From Pirellulaceae bacterium (GTDB lineage: Bacteria; Planctomycetota; Planctomycetia; Pirellulales; Pirellulaceae): a DNA stretch of 64,000 nucleotides. Below are positions 10,436-19,189 of the stretch, one piece after another (the stretch's first letter is position 1; every line of letters begins with the position of its first letter). Under the pieces are notes generated by a model. It was not told the DNA's origin, did no database searches, and was given only the letters and a program-made list of their open reading frames with translations. The stretch spans positions 124,001-188,000 of the forward strand of contig BPJV01000007.1 in NCBI GenBank assembly GCA_026004795.1. Direction: 5' to 3'. A program made the translations under genes and the position numbers.

Positions 10436-10843
10436 ATCCAGCGAATCTGGCCAGCCCTATCGGCGCTGTTCGCCGACCAAGCCATGGTCAAAGGGGTTAT
10501 TGGATCCGACGCGCCTGAGCCTCGCTGGCGGGCGGGGGATGCAGGAAGCGATGGGAGCAGAAGGGAACATACGGTGAGCCACTCCCATTCGGACCGCCGC
10601 TCAGGCAACCCGATTGGCCGCCGTTTGGTTATTAAACACAGAGGACGCATAGCCCCTCGCGCGGTCGCAATTCCGTGACCTCAGTGCCCTTGGTGTCTCA
10701 GGCGAAGCTTTTCTCGTTCCCAGGAATTTTTCTTTTTCCCACGCTCTTCTTGGGAAGGCGTTGCCCGAGAGGCTCTGCCTCGCGACGTGTAGGGGAGCCC
10801 GACAGGCATGCGGCCCCCAGGCAGAGCAAGAGAACCAGAAGAC
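10436..10843. other. Non-coding stretch with decayed short repeat
   Basis: No gene seen. At about 10716-10790 it holds a decayed version of a motif (CGTTCCCAG..., AGAGGCTCTGCCTCGCGA) that recurs at about 47525-47580, suggesting an old dispersed repeat. Confidence 0.35.
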
Positions 10844-11010
10844 TTGGCCGAGCGCTCGAACGACGCATCGCGCCGTGATTGGTAATCCCAGCCCATCTCA
10901 CCCAGCAACATAATGGCTTGGTCGACCGAATCGTAATGCTGTTGGTAATCGACCGCCGAAGTGGTGGAAGAGGAAGCCGAGCCGTTCCACGTGAACCTGT
11001 CATCAGCGGT
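10844..11010 (-). pseudogene. Fragment of the polymorphic-toxin protein found at 54.9-56.1 kb
   Basis: The minus strand reads DDRFTWNGSASSS, then VDYQQHYDSVDQAIMLLGEM and GWDYQSRRDASFERSA. It closely matches the start of the truncated toxin at about 55850-56013, at both DNA and protein level. Nothing of the gene's pretoxin or toxin part follows; the frame runs into unrelated sequence. It is a 167-base orphan piece separated from its parent by 45 kb, lying beside a broken transposase and a hairpin mosaic, as the parent does. Confidence 0.75.
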
Positions 11011-11141
11011 CAGGAAGGGGGGCATGTCAGGGTTTGCAGCGTTTGACGAGGTGGGAAAAAGATCAATAGCAGATTTTCGGCTTTTTGCGTTAAGCTGTGG
11101 CAGTTGGCATGTACCTGGTAACCCCTTAGGAGGCCTTCGCA

Positions 11142-11520
11142 TGGACGCAAAACGCGAGCAGCTGAAGAAAAAGTTCGAACATCATTTCGAGCAAGCTACA
11201 CGGTTAGCGGCGGAGATTCAGGCATTAGAGCAAGGCGACCAAGTGCCGCATTTCGACGACATCGAACTGCCGGCCCACGAGCTGGGGCAACGCTTCAGCA
11301 GGGGCATCCAGGAAAAACGGGCTCGCGAAGTGGCGCTGAAAAAACCGGACAAGGCCAGCTGCCCGCACTGTCGACGCAAGTATCCGGTCGAGATTGAGGT
11401 GCGGACGGTCCATTCGATGGACGGCCCCATCGAATTGGCCGAGCCGGTCGCTTACTGCCGTCGATGTCGACGGCGTTTTTTTCCCTCAGCGTTTTGCAAT
11501 GGGGTTCGATAGGCGCGAGT
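11142..11520 (+). pseudogene. ISKra4-type transposase, N-terminal fragment with frameshift
   Basis: From ATG 11142 (AGGAGG 8 bases upstream) the frame gives MDAKREQLKKKFEHHFEQAT, a helical segment and a zinc-ribbon-like CPHCRRKYPVEIEVRTVHSM followed by YCRRCRRRFFP. This is the layout of the N-terminus of ISKra4-family transposases as I know them (CxxC, RTVHxxDG, CxxCxRxFFPQR). A run of seven T (11476-11482) breaks the frame: removing one T restores FFPQRFAMGFDRRE, the expected continuation. The catalytic DDE part is absent, and the sequence runs directly into the hairpin mosaic at 11519. It is a dead remnant. Confidence 0.8.
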
Positions 11521-12113
11521 CCAGAGTTGCATTCCCTTCGACTCTCGTTTTTAGCCGCGAAGCGGCGGGATGATCTAGCTCCGGGCGTGAGCCCGGAGTT
11601 TGGATGGCGCATTGTTTCCCAACAGTCCCGTAGGGACGGCATGAGCCCTCAGGTCACGCACTACCCCAGGATGGAGGTGCGCATCAAGGTTGTTGGCTGG
11701 CAGCCAAATGCACCGCCACCGACGCGTCGACGTGGGGGCTTGTCATGGAGCCCGGGTGTTGTCATGGATTCTTCGACGTGCCTCATGGTTGAGCCGATTG
11801 CCTCGGGGCCGAGCCGTCCACCGTGCCAGTGAATTTGGCCTTCGGCCAAAAAGGGCCTATTGCGACTCCAGTTCCCGGGGCGTTGCCGCCAGGCGACGGT
11901 GCCCGCTGGGCTTCGCCCAAACTCCACACTCGCTTGGATCTACGTGGCGAGCGAGTCCGATACCGACAGCCGCTCGAACACCCCGGCCAGCCGCCGCACA
12001 GCCTCACAGGGACGGCCGGACCACGCTGCCGAACAGTCCTGAAAACACAGCATGCCGAAGTCACGGAGCACCAACACGCAGGTCCTAACTTTTAGTTGCA
12101 GATGCACTTGCGT
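11519..12113. repeat. Hairpin-rich mosaic repeat, copy A
   Basis: It begins with CCAGAGTTGCATTCCC and ends with CACTTGCGT, boundaries shared with copies B (47720) and D (56489). It is made of short palindromes with fixed spacers: GCCGCGAAGCGGC, CCGGGCGTGAGCCCGG, GTCCCGTAGGGAC, TTTGGCCTTCGGCCAAA and a CTGGGCTTCGCCCA type. The spacer GATGATCTAGCT is conserved between the first two hairpins. Open frames inside it are accidental by-products of the repeat. It joins the end of the broken ISKra4 gene without a gap. Confidence 0.8.
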
Positions 12114-12149
12114 AAATAACATTAGCAAGAAAACTTGAGTGCCACCCAC

Positions 12150-12558
12150 TGTTTGGATTCGATTTGGTGCTGCCCTGTGGCTGGCTGGGCTTTTGTAGGT
12201 GGGGTTGATTCACGGCCAGGGTAATAGCAGCTCACGGCAGGGCCGTCCTCCGGCAGGCCGGTTCCGTGGGAGCTGGCAATTTGATTTGAGGGCGTGGAGG
12301 CGGAAGGGAGACTGGGAGGGGAGAATGCTGTGAGGGGTGGGGGTGGATGGAGGCCGATAAGGGGGAGACGGGGGGGGAGGCTGGCCGGAATGCCGCGGCT
12401 GGCTGGCAAGATGCTTCTTTGGTGAGCCAGCGGCCTGCAGTGAGATCGGTACAATCTAGCAAGCAAAGAAACCTATCCGCATTTCGCTCCTTGGTGAGCC
12501 GGGGCGGCTCGCCGCGCGATTTGGGGGAAGGGCGAAGGGATTAACTGGGCAGTTGCGC
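12150..12558. other. Non-coding part of the RAYT unit
   Basis: No gene is seen between the left inverted repeat and the transposase stop. The stretch is G-rich, with several imperfect GC palindromes (for example around 12236-12270, GGCAGGGCCGTCCTCCGGC), but no clear terminator. Confidence 0.35.
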
Positions 12559-13797
12559 TCAGGTCGGCGGGGAGGAAAAACACTGATCGGCCAGCCGCTG
12601 GCCTCGAGCCCAGCGGCGACCAGTCCGCTCGGCATGCCGACTCATGCTCTCGGAGCGACCGGCACACGTGCTGCGGCCGAAGTAGCGACCAAAGTTCCAC
12701 ACCACGTCGCACCACAACCCAGCGTCTATCCCCAGCTTCGCCAACACCCCCTGCACACCAGCAGGCGGCTTGCCAGACGCTTCGCCGCTGTTGACCGCCG
12801 ACTCGGCTGACTTGGTCGAATCGGCCGACTGGCGGCCATGGCCACTGAGCGGGCTCTTCTGCGCGGCAACCCACTCCAACAGCTTACGGTACTCCTCCCA
12901 GGAGAGCATCAAAAACCCCTTGTCGCTGGCTCGCACACCGCCACGGTGCACTTGCGGGTCGGCCGCCGAAATGCTCGCATCGGCCGACAACGGCGCTAAC
13001 CAACCGTCGCGGGCAATACGCTGGCCGGTCGGATTGCGTCGCTGACGCTGCTTCCTCTGCTTGATCTGCGCCGAGGTGTGCGTGCGGAGAATCTCCCCCG
13101 CCTGCTCGGTAGGGATCGATCGGATCGGATAAGCGGCCGAGGCTATCGTCTGGCCCTGCTGCGCTTGGATCCGATCGTAGGCCGAAGTGAAGGGGGCCTG
13201 GGAGGGCTGGCTGGCCATGGCAGCACGCACAGGGTTGAGGTCCACGTACATCGCGCAGGCCAATAGACCGGCTTCGTCGGTCAGCCGCTGCGCCTTGAAT
13301 CGCCCCTCCCAAAATCGTCCGGTGACGTTGTCCTGGCGATTGGCCATGCGGGCGATCGGCTCGCACAGGGCACGCATCAGCCAGGAGATGTCCGACAGTC
13401 GCCGACGCACGGTGTCCAGCCGCTGTGGATCGGCCAGCAGGGCCGCCACGTCGCTGTCGGTCGGCTCTCCCAGATGCTCTTCCAAGCGGTGCCCGGGGAA
13501 CAGCCGTAGCCACCGGATGGCCACCTCCCGGTCGCTCCACTGAGCGACGACGTCGGGGCGGGTGCGGAGGATGACGTGCAAGTGGTTGGACATGATGGCA
13601 TAGGTGAGTACGTCGATGCCGAAGACCGAGGCGAGGGCCTCGAGGCGGCGTCGGATCCACTCGCGGCGGTAGCTGTAGTCTTGGCCGGAGAGGGGATCGA
13701 CCCCAGCGAGAAAGGCACGGCGGACACAGCGTTGGACGCAGTGGACGATGGCGATTTCGTCGGGAGTCCACTGTTCGGCACGTTTGGGTCTTCCCAT
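12559..13797 (-). CDS. REP-associated tyrosine transposase (Y1/IS200-like, RAYT)
   Basis: A 412-residue protein of the Y1_Tnp superfamily, which cuts and joins single-stranded DNA through a tyrosine. The HUH metal motif is seen as SNHLHVIL (His72/His74), and the Y1 helix region as CAMYVDLNPVRAAM (about 195-210), which also carries the family NPVRA signature. The long C-terminal extension after about residue 230, basic then Ser/Ala-rich, is typical of large planctomycete relatives. The frame is open from 13995; ATG 13797 has AGGAG 8 bases upstream and starts MGRPKRAEQW. It is the only gene between the 12-bp inverted repeats. It is probably intact. Confidence 0.88.
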   Translation of the reverse strand: MGRPKRAEQWTPDEIAIVHCVQRCVRRAFLAGVDPLSGQDYSYRREWIRRRLEALASVFGIDVLTYAIMSNHLHVILRTRPDVVAQWSDREVAIRWLRLFPGHRLEEHLGEPTDSDVAALLADPQRLDTVRRRLSDISWLMRALCEPIARMANRQDNVTGRFWEGRFKAQRLTDEAGLLACAMYVDLNPVRAAMASQPSQAPFTSAYDRIQAQQGQTIASAAYPIRSIPTEQAGEILRTHTSAQIKQRKQRQRRNPTGQRIARDGWLAPLSADASISAADPQVHRGGVRASDKGFLMLSWEEYRKLLEWVAAQKSPLSGHGRQSADSTKSAESAVNSGEASGKPPAGVQGVLAKLGIDAGLWCDVVWNFGRYFGRSTCAGRSESMSRHAERTGRRWARGQRLADQCFSSPPT

Positions 13798-14231
13798 GGG
13801 GGCAACTCCTGGGGGAGGAGACGAAACAGGGCAGCAAATACCGTTGGCTGGCTTCCCCGCCACGGCAGGGCACCTCGACCGACGCAGGGCCACCAGGCCA
13901 ATGGGCACAAGGCACCCCGCCCAAGCGGGCGGCAAGCGGGCAGACACCATTAGAGCAGATCGGCCGACCGATGGCAAGAGAAAGGTGGGTGGCACTAATG
14001 GGATGGGGGTGGGAGACAGGTAGCTTTCCTGGGAGTTGGCGGTCAGAGGGTGGTTCGCGAGGAACGGTCAGCCGGTATAATCCGCTTCGTTTGCGAAAGA
14101 GCGCCGCTTGCGAAGTCATGCTCCGCCGATGGTGATCCGAGCACCCTGAAGTTGTTCCTAACGGTGGATATTTCGCCTTGACCGAGGCGCGAACGATGCA
14201 ACCACAGATGTCCTAGGGAGGAGAAAGACCA

Positions 14232-15227
14232 ATGCCACGACCCGTTACGCTGTTTACTGGACAATGGGCTGATTTGCCACTGGAACAGATGGCCAAGCTG
14301 ACGAAAGAATTCGGGTACGATGGTATCGAGCTGGCGTGCTGGGGAGATCACTTCGAAGTGGATCGAGCCATGTCAGAGGACGATTACTGTGCCAAAAAGC
14401 GCGAGTTTCTTGACTCGCTCGGCCTGCAGTGTCATGCCATCAGCGCTCACTTGGTGGGGCAAGCCGTGTTGGATCGCATCGATGCCCGGCATCAAGCGAT
14501 CTTGCCCGATTATGTATGGGGTGATGGTGATCCGGACGGGGTCAACCAACGGGCAGCAGAGGAGCTAAAGCAAACGGCTCGCGCCGCCCAACGGTTTGGA
14601 GTCTCTGTAGTCAACGGTTTTACTGGGTCGAGCATTTGGCACTTGCTGTACTCCTTCCCGCCAACGCCGCAAAGCATGATTGACGATGGCTTCAAGCTAT
14701 TGGCGGAGAGGTTCAATCCCATCCTCGACGTGTTCGGTGAATGCGGCGTTAAATTCGCCCTGGAGGTCCATCCAACGGAAATCGCGTTTGACCTGTACAC
14801 TGCCGAGAAGGCATTGGAAGCGCTCGATTATCGTGAAGAGTTCGGATTCAACTTCGATCCGAGCCACTTAATGTGGCAAGGTGTCGACCCAGTTGAATTC
14901 ATTCGTGCTTTTCCTGATCGGATCTACCACGTGCACATCAAGGACGCCATTCAAACGCTCAATGGTCGCAGCGGCATTTTGGCCAGCCATTTGAATTTTG
15001 GTGATCCGCGTCGTGGTTGGGACTTCCGCAGTCCGGGGCGCGGCGGCGTGAACTTCGAGGAAATCATCCGCGCCCTTAATGCCATTAACTATCAGGGGCC
15101 TCTGAGCGTAGAATGGGAGGATAGCGGCATGGACCGGCAGTTTGGTGCTCGCGAAGCGTGCGAGTTCGTTCGCCGCATGGACTTCAGCCCTAGTGACCGA
15201 GCTTTTGACGCAGCATTCGATGAATAG
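14232..15227 (+). CDS. Sugar phosphate isomerase/epimerase family protein (TIM barrel)
   Basis: A 331-residue xylose-isomerase-like TIM barrel (AP_endonuc_2 superfamily). Visible landmarks are the N-terminal [16 protein letters not shown], the metal-ligand segments [12 protein letters not shown] (about 174-185) and [22 protein letters not shown] (about 234-241), and [13 protein letters not shown] near the end. These are the Glu/Asp/His positions that hold the divalent metal in the family. The substrate cannot be read from the sequence; members act on inosose, tagatose or similar sugars. GGAGGAG stands 8 bases before the ATG. The stop overlaps the proposed thiS start by 8 bases. Confidence 0.9.
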   Translation: MPRPVTLFTGQWADLPLEQMAKLTKEFGYDGIELACWGDHFEVDRAMSEDDYCAKKREFLDSLGLQCHAISAHLVGQAVLDRIDARHQAILPDYVWGDGDPDGVNQRAAEELKQTARAAQRFGVSVVNGFTGSSIWHLLYSFPPTPQSMIDDGFKLLAERFNPILDVFGECGVKFALEVHPTEIAFDLYTAEKALEALDYREEFGFNFDPSHLMWQGVDPVEFIRAFPDRIYHVHIKDAIQTLNGRSGILASHLNFGDPRRGWDFRSPGRGGVNFEEIIRALNAINYQGPLSVEWEDSGMDRQFGAREACEFVRRMDFSPSDRAFDAAFDE

Positions 15228-15495
15228 TCCCATTCCGAATCGGCAGGTCATGACTTCTACACCGGACAGCTCCTCGTCGAATCAGGCCGCGGGAGCTGTC
15301 GAGGTAGTGCTCAACGGTCGCCGTGCCGTTGCTCCTCAGGGCAGCCTCATCGGCTTGCTGAGGGAGGCAGACGTTCGTCTGGAGGTAATCGCCGTGGAAG
15401 TCAATGGTGAGGTCGTCCCCCGAGAGCAGCTCGAAGTCTTACGACTTCAAACTGGTGACACGGTGGAGGTGGTGACGCTGGTGGGAGGGGGCTAG
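15220..15495 (+). CDS. thiS: Sulfur carrier protein ThiS
   Basis: ThiS carries sulfur as a C-terminal thiocarboxylate for thiazole synthesis by ThiG. The conserved part begins at about residue 27 ([20 protein letters not shown]) and ends with the required di-glycine (VTLVGGG). The ubiquitin-like fold pattern is clear, including [13 protein letters not shown]. Two starts are possible: ATG 15220, which overlaps the upstream gene and gives 91 residues, or ATG 15250, giving 81; the family is usually 65-75 residues. thiG begins 8 bases downstream, so the two are co-transcribed. Confidence 0.9.
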   Translation: MNSPIPNRQVMTSTPDSSSSNQAAGAVEVVLNGRRAVAPQGSLIGLLREADVRLEVIAVEVNGEVVPREQLEVLRLQTGDTVEVVTLVGGG

Positions 15496-15503
15496 GTCCG
15501 TAG

Positions 15504-16370
15504 ATGTCCACGAAGCAAGATCCGTCACTATCGCCATTGGGTGCATCGCCGATTGATCGGCCGTTGCGTATTGGGGTCCATCGGTTGCAAAGCCGGCTAA
15601 TCGTCGGCACGGGAAAATACGATACGTTGGAGATCATGCGCGACTCACTTTTGGAGTCGGGTGCCGATGTCGTCACCGTGGCGGTGCGGCGCGAGCGGAT
15701 GTATGATCGATCTGGGCAGAACATTCTGGATTACATCGATCCAGATCGTTTTCTACTGCTTCCTAATACGGCAGGATGTTACAACGCGCAGGATGCCGTT
15801 CGTGTCGCCCGATTGGGGCGTGAGATTCTGAGGGTACTGGGGAATCCCGGCGCCGACTGGGTCAAGCTTGAGGTGCTCGGGGATAGCAAGACCTTGCTTC
15901 CAGATCCGATGGCTACGGTCGAAGCGTGTGAGCAATTGGTCGCCGATGGTTTCCAAGTCTTGTGCTACACGAGCGACGATCCGATCACGGCCCTGCGACT
16001 GAAGCGTGCCGGAGCGACCAGTGTCATGCCGGCAGGCAGCCCGATCGGCAGTGGTCAAGGAGTGCTCAATCCCAATAACTTGCGGATTATCTTGGAGTAC
16101 TGCAAAGAGGATGACCCGGACTATCCAGTTATCGTCGATGCGGGAGTCGGCACGGCCAGTGACGTGTCGATTGCCTTCGAGTTGGGAGCCGATGGGGTAC
16201 TGTTGAACTCTGCTATCGCTCATGCTCGAGACCCGGTGCGTATGGCCCGGGCAATGAGGTATGCCGCACTGGCTGGTCGAGAGGCGTACCTTGCCGGCCG
16301 AATTCCGAAGCGTCTGTATGCCACCGCCAGTAGCCCAGAAGAGGGCGTCATTACTACCCGCCCCTGGTAA
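15504..16370 (+). CDS. thiG: Thiazole synthase ThiG
   Basis: ThiG makes the thiazole phosphate moiety of thiamine from deoxyxylulose phosphate, dehydroglycine and ThiS-thiocarboxylate. The 288-residue product has the family hallmarks: [10 protein letters not shown] near residue 32, the [11 protein letters not shown] block, the Schiff-base lysine segment [10 protein letters not shown] (about 117-126), and the phosphate-binding [11 protein letters not shown] (about 179-189) with [10 protein letters not shown]. The first 20 residues are a variable leader. It directly follows thiS. Other thi genes (thiH/thiO, thiC, thiE) are not in the window. Confidence 0.97.
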   Translation: MSTKQDPSLSPLGASPIDRPLRIGVHRLQSRLIVGTGKYDTLEIMRDSLLESGADVVTVAVRRERMYDRSGQNILDYIDPDRFLLLPNTAGCYNAQDAVRVARLGREILRVLGNPGADWVKLEVLGDSKTLLPDPMATVEACEQLVADGFQVLCYTSDDPITALRLKRAGATSVMPAGSPIGSGQGVLNPNNLRIILEYCKEDDPDYPVIVDAGVGTASDVSIAFELGADGVLLNSAIAHARDPVRMARAMRYAALAGREAYLAGRIPKRLYATASSPEEGVITTRPW

Positions 16371-16650
16371 ATGGGAAGGCATGAAGTGGATGTGTCGGTA
16401 GACTGATGCGGGGTTTACTACGCGTGCTGCATTGCTGAGGCCTGCGACGAGGTAGCCAGCCGTCGCTTTCGCCTGCCGTCCTCGTCCTGACGAAACGCAA
16501 TCGGCACTGCACCGGCGACCAGATGACAACGTACCAATGGTGTAGAAACTGGCCGAGAGACATCATTTCGTCTCGCAGAGCGAGTACCATAGTCGGTGAA
16601 GAGTGGGGACCTGCATTGACCAGACACAGTTTCCAAGTAGGAGTCCATCG

Positions 16651-17361
16651 ATGGGAAGGTTCGTGTCATTGGCCATCTTGCTTCTCTGCTGCCAAGCGAG
16701 CGACCCGGTGGCCGAGTATCGCGATGAGGCGATGAAGAAGTGGGGTGAAGACATCCGCCAGCTCGAGAAGCTCGATGCCACGGAGAAAGATCCCGAACAT
16801 GCTCTCCTCTTCATCGGCAGTTCGAGTATCCGTTTGTGGGAGACGATTGCGGAAGACATGGCTCCGTGGCCTGTTATCCGGCGCGGCTATGGAGGGGCTC
16901 GGTTTTCGGATTTGGCTGTGTTCATTCGTCGATTGGTCGATCCTCACCAGTTTGACGCACTGGTGATCTTTGTGGCCAATGATATTCGTGGCCGAGAAGA
17001 TGATAAGACACCGGCGGAGGTACTACGATTGGCAAGGTATTGCGTTGACGAAGTGCGAAAGAAGCACCCCTCCGAACCGATTTTCTTCATCGCCATCACT
17101 CCGACCAGCAGTCGCTTTTCGGTGTGGGATCAGATCCAGGAAGTCAACCGCTTGATTGCCGACTATTGCGAGAAGACCGACGGACTGTTCTTCATCGATA
17201 CCGCACGGCACTACCTCGACGCCACAGGGCAACCGCGCGATGAACTGTTTCGCGATGACAAGCTGCATCTGAATCGTGAAGGTTACCGACTATGGGGACG
17301 CTTGATTCGTGAAGCGGTTGGCAAGGTACTACACACGGTCGCCGATTCGCCAGGGCGTTGA
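16651..17361 (+). CDS. SGNH/GDSL-type hydrolase, exported
   Basis: A 236-residue SGNH-hydrolase-like protein. A short hydrophobic N-terminus (VSLAILLLCCQA) suggests export; one of its cysteines could be lipidated. Block I is LLFIGSSSIRLWE with the nucleophile serine near residue 57-59, block II GYGGARFSDL supplies the oxyanion glycine, block III is IFVANDIRG, where Asn-Asp is kept, and block V is DDKLHLNREGY with the catalytic Asp and His. Such enzymes cleave esters of sugars or lipids; the substrate here is unknown. ATG 16651 is preceded by AGGAG at 8 bases; the open frame begins earlier, at 16603. Confidence 0.88.
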   Translation: MGRFVSLAILLLCCQASDPVAEYRDEAMKKWGEDIRQLEKLDATEKDPEHALLFIGSSSIRLWETIAEDMAPWPVIRRGYGGARFSDLAVFIRRLVDPHQFDALVIFVANDIRGREDDKTPAEVLRLARYCVDEVRKKHPSEPIFFIAITPTSSRFSVWDQIQEVNRLIADYCEKTDGLFFIDTARHYLDATGQPRDELFRDDKLHLNREGYRLWGRLIREAVGKVLHTVADSPGR

Positions 17362-17602
17362 GCCCTCGACTGGCAGCGCTACGACCTACCCGGCTTCGGC
17401 TGGCCCCCTGTACCGCAACAAAGAGATCGCTGCTTGCCTCCCTATTTCCCCTGCATGTTGCGATCACCTACCACTACTTCGACGGACCAACGCCACCGGT
17501 CAAGAAACGGTGAAGTAGACTTTCGTTGGGCCCCCCTCTTCTTGGCAAATTCTTGGCAAACAGGCAGCCCAGCGCAACTGCCCAGCCGGTCGGCTGCTGC
17601 GG

Positions 17603-19045
17603 CTAAGCCAGCACCTCATGCACGACCTCGCCGTGGACGTCGGTCAAACGGTAGCGGCGGCCCTGGTACCTGAAGGTCAACCGCTCGTGATCGATACCGA
17701 GCAAATGCAAGATCGTCGCGTTGAGATCGTGGATATGAACGGGCCGCTCGACGATGTTGTAGGAATACTCATCCGTCTTGCCGATGGTGACGCCGGCACG
17801 GACTCCGCCCCCGGCCATCCACATGGTAAAACATCGGGGATGATGATCGCGTCCGTAGTTGTTAGCGGTCAATTTCCCTTGGCTGTATGCTGTCCTGCCG
17901 AATTCTCCGCCCCACACTACCAAGGTGTCTTCTAAGAGTCCCCGCTGACGCAGATCGTGGATCAGAGCGGCGGCCGGTCGGTCGGTTTCCAAGCACTGAC
18001 GACGAATGGCGGCCGGCAAACCGCCGTGTTGGTCCCAGCCTTTATGAAAGAGTTGCACACAGCGCACGTCGCGTTCCAGCAACCGTCGGGCCAACAAGCA
18101 GTTAGCAGCAAAGGTTCCCGGGTTGGTGACATCCGGCCCGTACCTATCCAAAACATGTTGCGGTTCATCCGCGATGTTTGCCACCTCAGGAATCGAGGCC
18201 TGCATGCGAAAGGCCATTTCACTTTGCGCAATACGAGCCTCGATGGCGGGATCCAACCGCTGCTCCAATTCCATGTGATGCAATTCGTTGATGCGGTCGA
18301 GCTGTTTGCGGCGGGCGGCGCGGCTAATTCCGGGCGCATCGGTTAGATAAAGCACTGGATCGCGACCAGCCCGTAACTGGACCCCTTGATGGCTGGCCGG
18401 CAAAAAGCCGCTGCCCCATAAGCGGGCGTAGAGAGGCTGCCCCCCCTTGTTCTTGGTTACCATCACGCAAAACGACGGCAAGTTTTCATTGGTACTCCCC
18501 AGGCCGTAATCGAGCCATGCTCCCAAGGACGGTCGACCGGCGATCTGTGATCCGGTCTGAATGTAGGTGATCGCCGGATCGTGATTGATCGCCTCGGTGT
18601 ATACCGATTTGATAACACAAAGTTCATCGACCACCTTCGCCGTGTGCGGCAGCAATTCACTAAGCCATGCACCGCTTTGGCCGTGCCGTCGAAACTTGAA
18701 TACCGAGCCGGCGATCGGAAGTGATGCTTGATTTCCCGACATGCCTGTCAATCGCTGCCCCCTGCGAACAGAGGCAGGAAGCTCCAGGCCGTGGTCCCTG
18801 TTCAATCGCGGCTTGTAGTCGAACAAATCCATTTGCGATGGACCACCACTCATGAACAAATAGACGATCCGCCTGGCGCGAGGCGGGTGATGAAACGCCT
18901 TCAGCACACCACCGTGCCCTGGATTCTCGCTCCTCATGGCGGAGGCCAGTTCCTGCCCGAACAAGCCAGCCGCCGCAAAGGTCCCCACTCCCAAGCTCGA
19001 CCTGCCAAAGAAATACCTTCGCGTCATCTGCTCGTAGATGGACAT
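17603..19045 (-). CDS. DUF1501 domain-containing protein (Tat-exported, sulfatase-like fold)
   Basis: 480 residues. The N-terminus [21 protein letters not shown] is a Tat signal with the RR-x-F-F motif. The family blocks are readable: [23 protein letters not shown], the [16 protein letters not shown] region, [25 protein letters not shown], and [22 protein letters not shown]1501 proteins belong to the alkaline-phosphatase/sulfatase superfamily; their substrate is unknown. In planctomycetes they are nearly always paired with a PSD1/DUF1553 cytochrome-like protein, as here: that gene lies 144 bases upstream on the same strand, so an operon is likely. Confidence 0.95.
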   Translation of the reverse strand: MSIYEQMTRRYFFGRSSLGVGTFAAAGLFGQELASAMRSENPGHGGVLKAFHHPPRARRIVYLFMSGGPSQMDLFDYKPRLNRDHGLELPASVRRGQRLTGMSGNQASLPIAGSVFKFRRHGQSGAWLSELLPHTAKVVDELCVIKSVYTEAINHDPAITYIQTGSQIAGRPSLGAWLDYGLGSTNENLPSFCVMVTKNKGGQPLYARLWGSGFLPASHQGVQLRAGRDPVLYLTDAPGISRAARRKQLDRINELHHMELEQRLDPAIEARIAQSEMAFRMQASIPEVANIADEPQHVLDRYGPDVTNPGTFAANCLLARRLLERDVRCVQLFHKGWDQHGGLPAAIRRQCLETDRPAAALIHDLRQRGLLEDTLVVWGGEFGRTAYSQGKLTANNYGRDHHPRCFTMWMAGGGVRAGVTIGKTDEYSYNIVERPVHIHDLNATILHLLGIDHERLTFRYQGRRYRLTDVHGEVVHEVLA

Positions 19046-19189
19046 GGTTGACTACCTCATCAATAGCGTTGCGCAAACTGCATTCCGCTGAGAGTCCCTC
19101 GTCACGGAAGGGTGTTCCCTGAGTGGTGATTGTCCTCGCAGCATGGGACTGGCAGGCATTGCGGTGACGACTGCTCAGGATACCGGGAC

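Larger units (their letters stand above)
12138..13996. mobile_element. RAYT-containing unit flanked by 12-bp inverted repeats
   Basis: AGTGCCACCCAC at 12138-12149 and its exact reverse complement GTGGGTGGCACT at 13985-13996 enclose one gene, a Y1/HUH transposase. RAYT genes are generally flanked by REP sequences in inverted orientation, so these are candidate REP motifs. The same GGGTGGCAC word recurs elsewhere in the window beside hairpin mosaics and IS110 insertions. Confidence 0.6.

Noticed and set aside
11661-12149. Several open frames with RRLAGVFERLS-like text on the minus strand in the hairpin mosaics
   Set aside because: The same text recurs in copies B and D only because the DNA repeat recurs; lengths vary, stops are in different places, and no start/ribosome site is conserved.
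12884-14119. 411-aa minus-strand frame overlapping the RAYT gene
   Set aside because: It is rich in Pro/Arg/His and is an out-of-frame by-product of the GC-rich RAYT gene, which has HUH and NPVRA motifs.
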